Shown one piece after another: positions 5,646-7,026 of a stretch of DNA of 7,026 bases. The notes under the pieces are model-generated. The model saw only the letters and a program-made list of their open reading frames with translations. It searched no databases and was not told the origin of the DNA. The stretch spans positions 1 to 7,026 of the forward strand of contig CALGGO010000092.1 in NCBI GenBank assembly GCA_937916085.1. Direction: 5' to 3'. The stretch comes from an uncultured Prevotellaceae bacterium. GTDB taxonomy: Bacteria > Bacteroidota > Bacteroidia > Bacteroidales > Muribaculaceae. A program made the position numbers and the translations under genes. Position 1 is the stretch's first letter; each line of letters begins with the position of its first letter.

Positions 5646-7026
5646 ATGAGATTATTTAGTTACAAGCAAGCGTTAATGACAGCCATAGCGATGTTTCCTC
5701 TCTGGCTGTATGGTCAAACATCATTCAGGCATGTGCTGTCCGAAGGCAAGTCATGGGAAGTTGCGAGATTAAGCCATAATCCTGTTGAAGGAAAGGTAAC
5801 AATGGACACGATAAACATTTACACCATTGAAGTGTCTGGTGACACGATTATCAACAATCTCACCTGCAAGAAGATTGCAATCGCTTCCAAAGTCAGCCAG
5901 GAAAGCTTAAAGACTGCCGTTACCTATGAGGAAAACGGTAAAGTGTGGAACGTTAGAGAAGATGGAGAGATGGAACTGCTGTTTGATATCGGGCTTCATC
6001 AATACGAAAGTTTTTTAGATGGTTATGTTCTTAGTGAGGACTTCGTCAGAGTGAATGGTGTGAGTAGAAAACGAATTAATATATCAGTTGACTATGATGA
6101 TGTCGATTATGATTACTACGTCGTTGAAGGAATTGGCGCCAATAATAATTTTTTGCTAAGAGGACATACCGGCGACATCGGTCCTTGCGTCATGCTCTCG
6201 TGCAGCGAGAACGGAGAGGTAATATTCACAGAAGATGATTTCACAAAGGATGACTACGTTCCACTGGTTCGCGAGGGTGTGGTATGGGAGTATGTAGGTT
6301 ACAACAGTGTCCTTGGTCCTGAAGCAGGCGAGGAAGTTGAGCTATATACACTTGAGTTTAATGGTACGACCGAGATAACCGATAATGTCGGCTGGACTTA
6401 TGTGTATCATAATCTTTACCGTACTAACTATGACGAGCAAGGAAATGCCCAAGAGCCTTACCTTGCCGCCTACGCAAAGGAAGAATACAGGCAAGTCGAT
6501 GCAATCGGCGTGAACTATTGGCCGGGCTTCGAGGTGCCCGATAGAGTTTACAACTTCTATGCCCCCATGTTCATAATATCAACCTCGCCAGAATATCCGT
6601 ATCCATATAATTTGGATAATGCCACAATGATAGATCTTGAAGTTGCAGGGACATTCAGGAAAGCATATCACATCGCATGTGACGGAAACAGCGAAACGGC
6701 AAACCCATTTATTGAAGAATTCAAGACCATAGAGGGCATTGGAGTTGACTGTGCATTCGGCGACTTGCTGATGCCATATAGGCCATTCTCCGCTGATGCC
6801 AACGCAAGTGACGGAGAGAAAATGTCTGGTCTCTCGGCTGTTTATGAGAACGGAGAACTGGTTTATAAAGGTTGCATGTATGATGTGGCTCAACAGCTGA
6901 AAAAACCAGATGCAATAACCACAATTGTTGGAAACAAACAGATAGCGGGCGTTCGTTACTACACCCTCGCTGGCGTGGAGAGTGCCGAGCCGCAGCAGGG
7001 CGTGAACATCAAGGTGACGACCTACA
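5646..7026 (+). CDS. Secreted two-domain paralogue of unknown function (3' partial)
   Basis: The frame from ATG 5646 is open for 460 codons to the right edge. By comparison with the 290-aa paralogue only about 12 codons are missing. The signal peptide (1-23, MRLFSYKQAL...PLWLYG|QT) is unrelated to that of the two neighbours. Domain 1 (about 27-197) is a diverged copy of the family domain: VLSEGKSWEV (30-39), EVSGDTI (62-68), LLFDIGL in place of YDFN (111-117), VVEGIG (159-164), and a Cys-containing closing strand (CVMLSCSENGEVIF, 181-194). Domain 2 (about 203-412) is typical: DYVPLVREGVVWEYVG (203-218), YTLEFNG (234-240), YNFYAPMF (302-309), TIEGIGVDCAFGDLL (361-375), SAVYENGELVYKG (397-409). 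The C-terminal sorting-like domain starts near 421, and its DNA is identical to the previous gene's. The start is 12 nt after the stop of the beta-coil remnant. I found no good TAnnTTTG promoter directly upstream, so its transcription is unresolved. Its biochemical function is not recognised. Confidence 0.85.
   Translation, partial: MRLFSYKQALMTAIAMFPLWLYGQTSFRHVLSEGKSWEVARLSHNPVEGKVTMDTINIYTIEVSGDTIINNLTCKKIAIASKVSQESLKTAVTYEENGKVWNVREDGEMELLFDIGLHQYESFLDGYVLSEDFVRVNGVSRKRINISVDYDDVDYDYYVVEGIGANNNFLLRGHTGDIGPCVMLSCSENGEVIFTEDDFTKDDYVPLVREGVVWEYVGYNSVLGPEAGEEVELYTLEFNGTTEITDNVGWTYVYHNLYRTNYDEQGNAQEPYLAAYAKEEYRQVDAIGVNYWPGFEVPDRVYNFYAPMFIISTSPEYPYPYNLDNATMIDLEVAGTFRKAYHIACDGNSETANPFIEEFKTIEGIGVDCAFGDLLMPYRPFSADANASDGEKMSGLSAVYENGELVYKGCMYDVAQQLKKPDAITTIVGNKQIAGVRYYTLAGVESAEPQQGVNIKVTTY
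6887..7026 (+). repeat. 140-bp exact repeat, copy 2 (C-terminal domain DNA), runs off the window
   Basis: This is identical to 5137-5276. Upstream of 6887 the two genes are only moderately similar in DNA, so the switch to perfect identity is abrupt. That pattern fits a gene-conversion tract or a recently copied module. Confidence 0.97.

Noticed and set aside
6579..6924. Two minus-strand frames near the right edge
   Set aside because: They are antisense to domain 2 and the start of the C-terminal domain of the third paralogue, which is supported by homology to its neighbours.
1..7026. tRNA, rRNA, CRISPR array, transposase or integrase
   Set aside because: I saw no tRNA-like fold, no regularly spaced repeats and no mobile-element enzyme motifs. 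The direct repeats are explained by gene duplication.

Overview
The window looks like Bacteroidota DNA, most likely Prevotella/Segatella-like. The DNA is AT-rich and carries a gingipain-family (C25) protease gene. Secreted proteins end in a type IX secretion-style C-terminal domain. Two intergenic sites match the Bacteroidota promoter pattern (TTTG, 20 bp, TAnnTTTG), and no start codon has a strong Shine-Dalgarno site. The genus is an inference; the phylum is well supported.

Layout, all genes on the + strand. (1) A secreted C25 cysteine protease, cut by the left edge inside its signal peptide, ends at 2498. (2) A promoter at 2499-2530 precedes a 525-aa secreted protein (2589-4166) with two copies of a roughly 230-residue domain of unknown function plus a C-terminal sorting-type domain. 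(3) A hairpin at 4175-4225 abuts a second, exact 141-bp copy of the protease gene's 3' end and the start of its downstream spacer (4227-4367). That copy leads through a second promoter into a 290-aa single-domain paralogue (4442-5314). (4) A hairpin with a T-run (5326-5389) is followed by a divergent remnant of another protease-type tail (5463-5633) and a possible 31-codon minus-strand Cys-rich ORF (5406-5501). (5) A third paralogue (5646 to the right edge) has two domains and a different signal peptide, and its C-terminal domain DNA is identical to that of the second paralogue.

The three paralogues form a tandem family with shared DNA at the ends and divergent middles. Promoter, leader and signal peptide are shared by copies 1 and 2. 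The GC-rich C-terminal domain is shared by all three, exactly so for 140 bp between copies 2 and 3. Each copy is preceded by the tail of a beta-coil secreted protein, either as the intact protease gene or as a broken remnant. This suggests the array grew by duplication of a 'protease tail + promoter + gene' block, followed by gene conversion. All four proteins are predicted to be exported across the inner membrane by Sec; the three paralogues then look like type IX cargo for the surface or medium. The biochemical role of the paralogous domain is not known to me.
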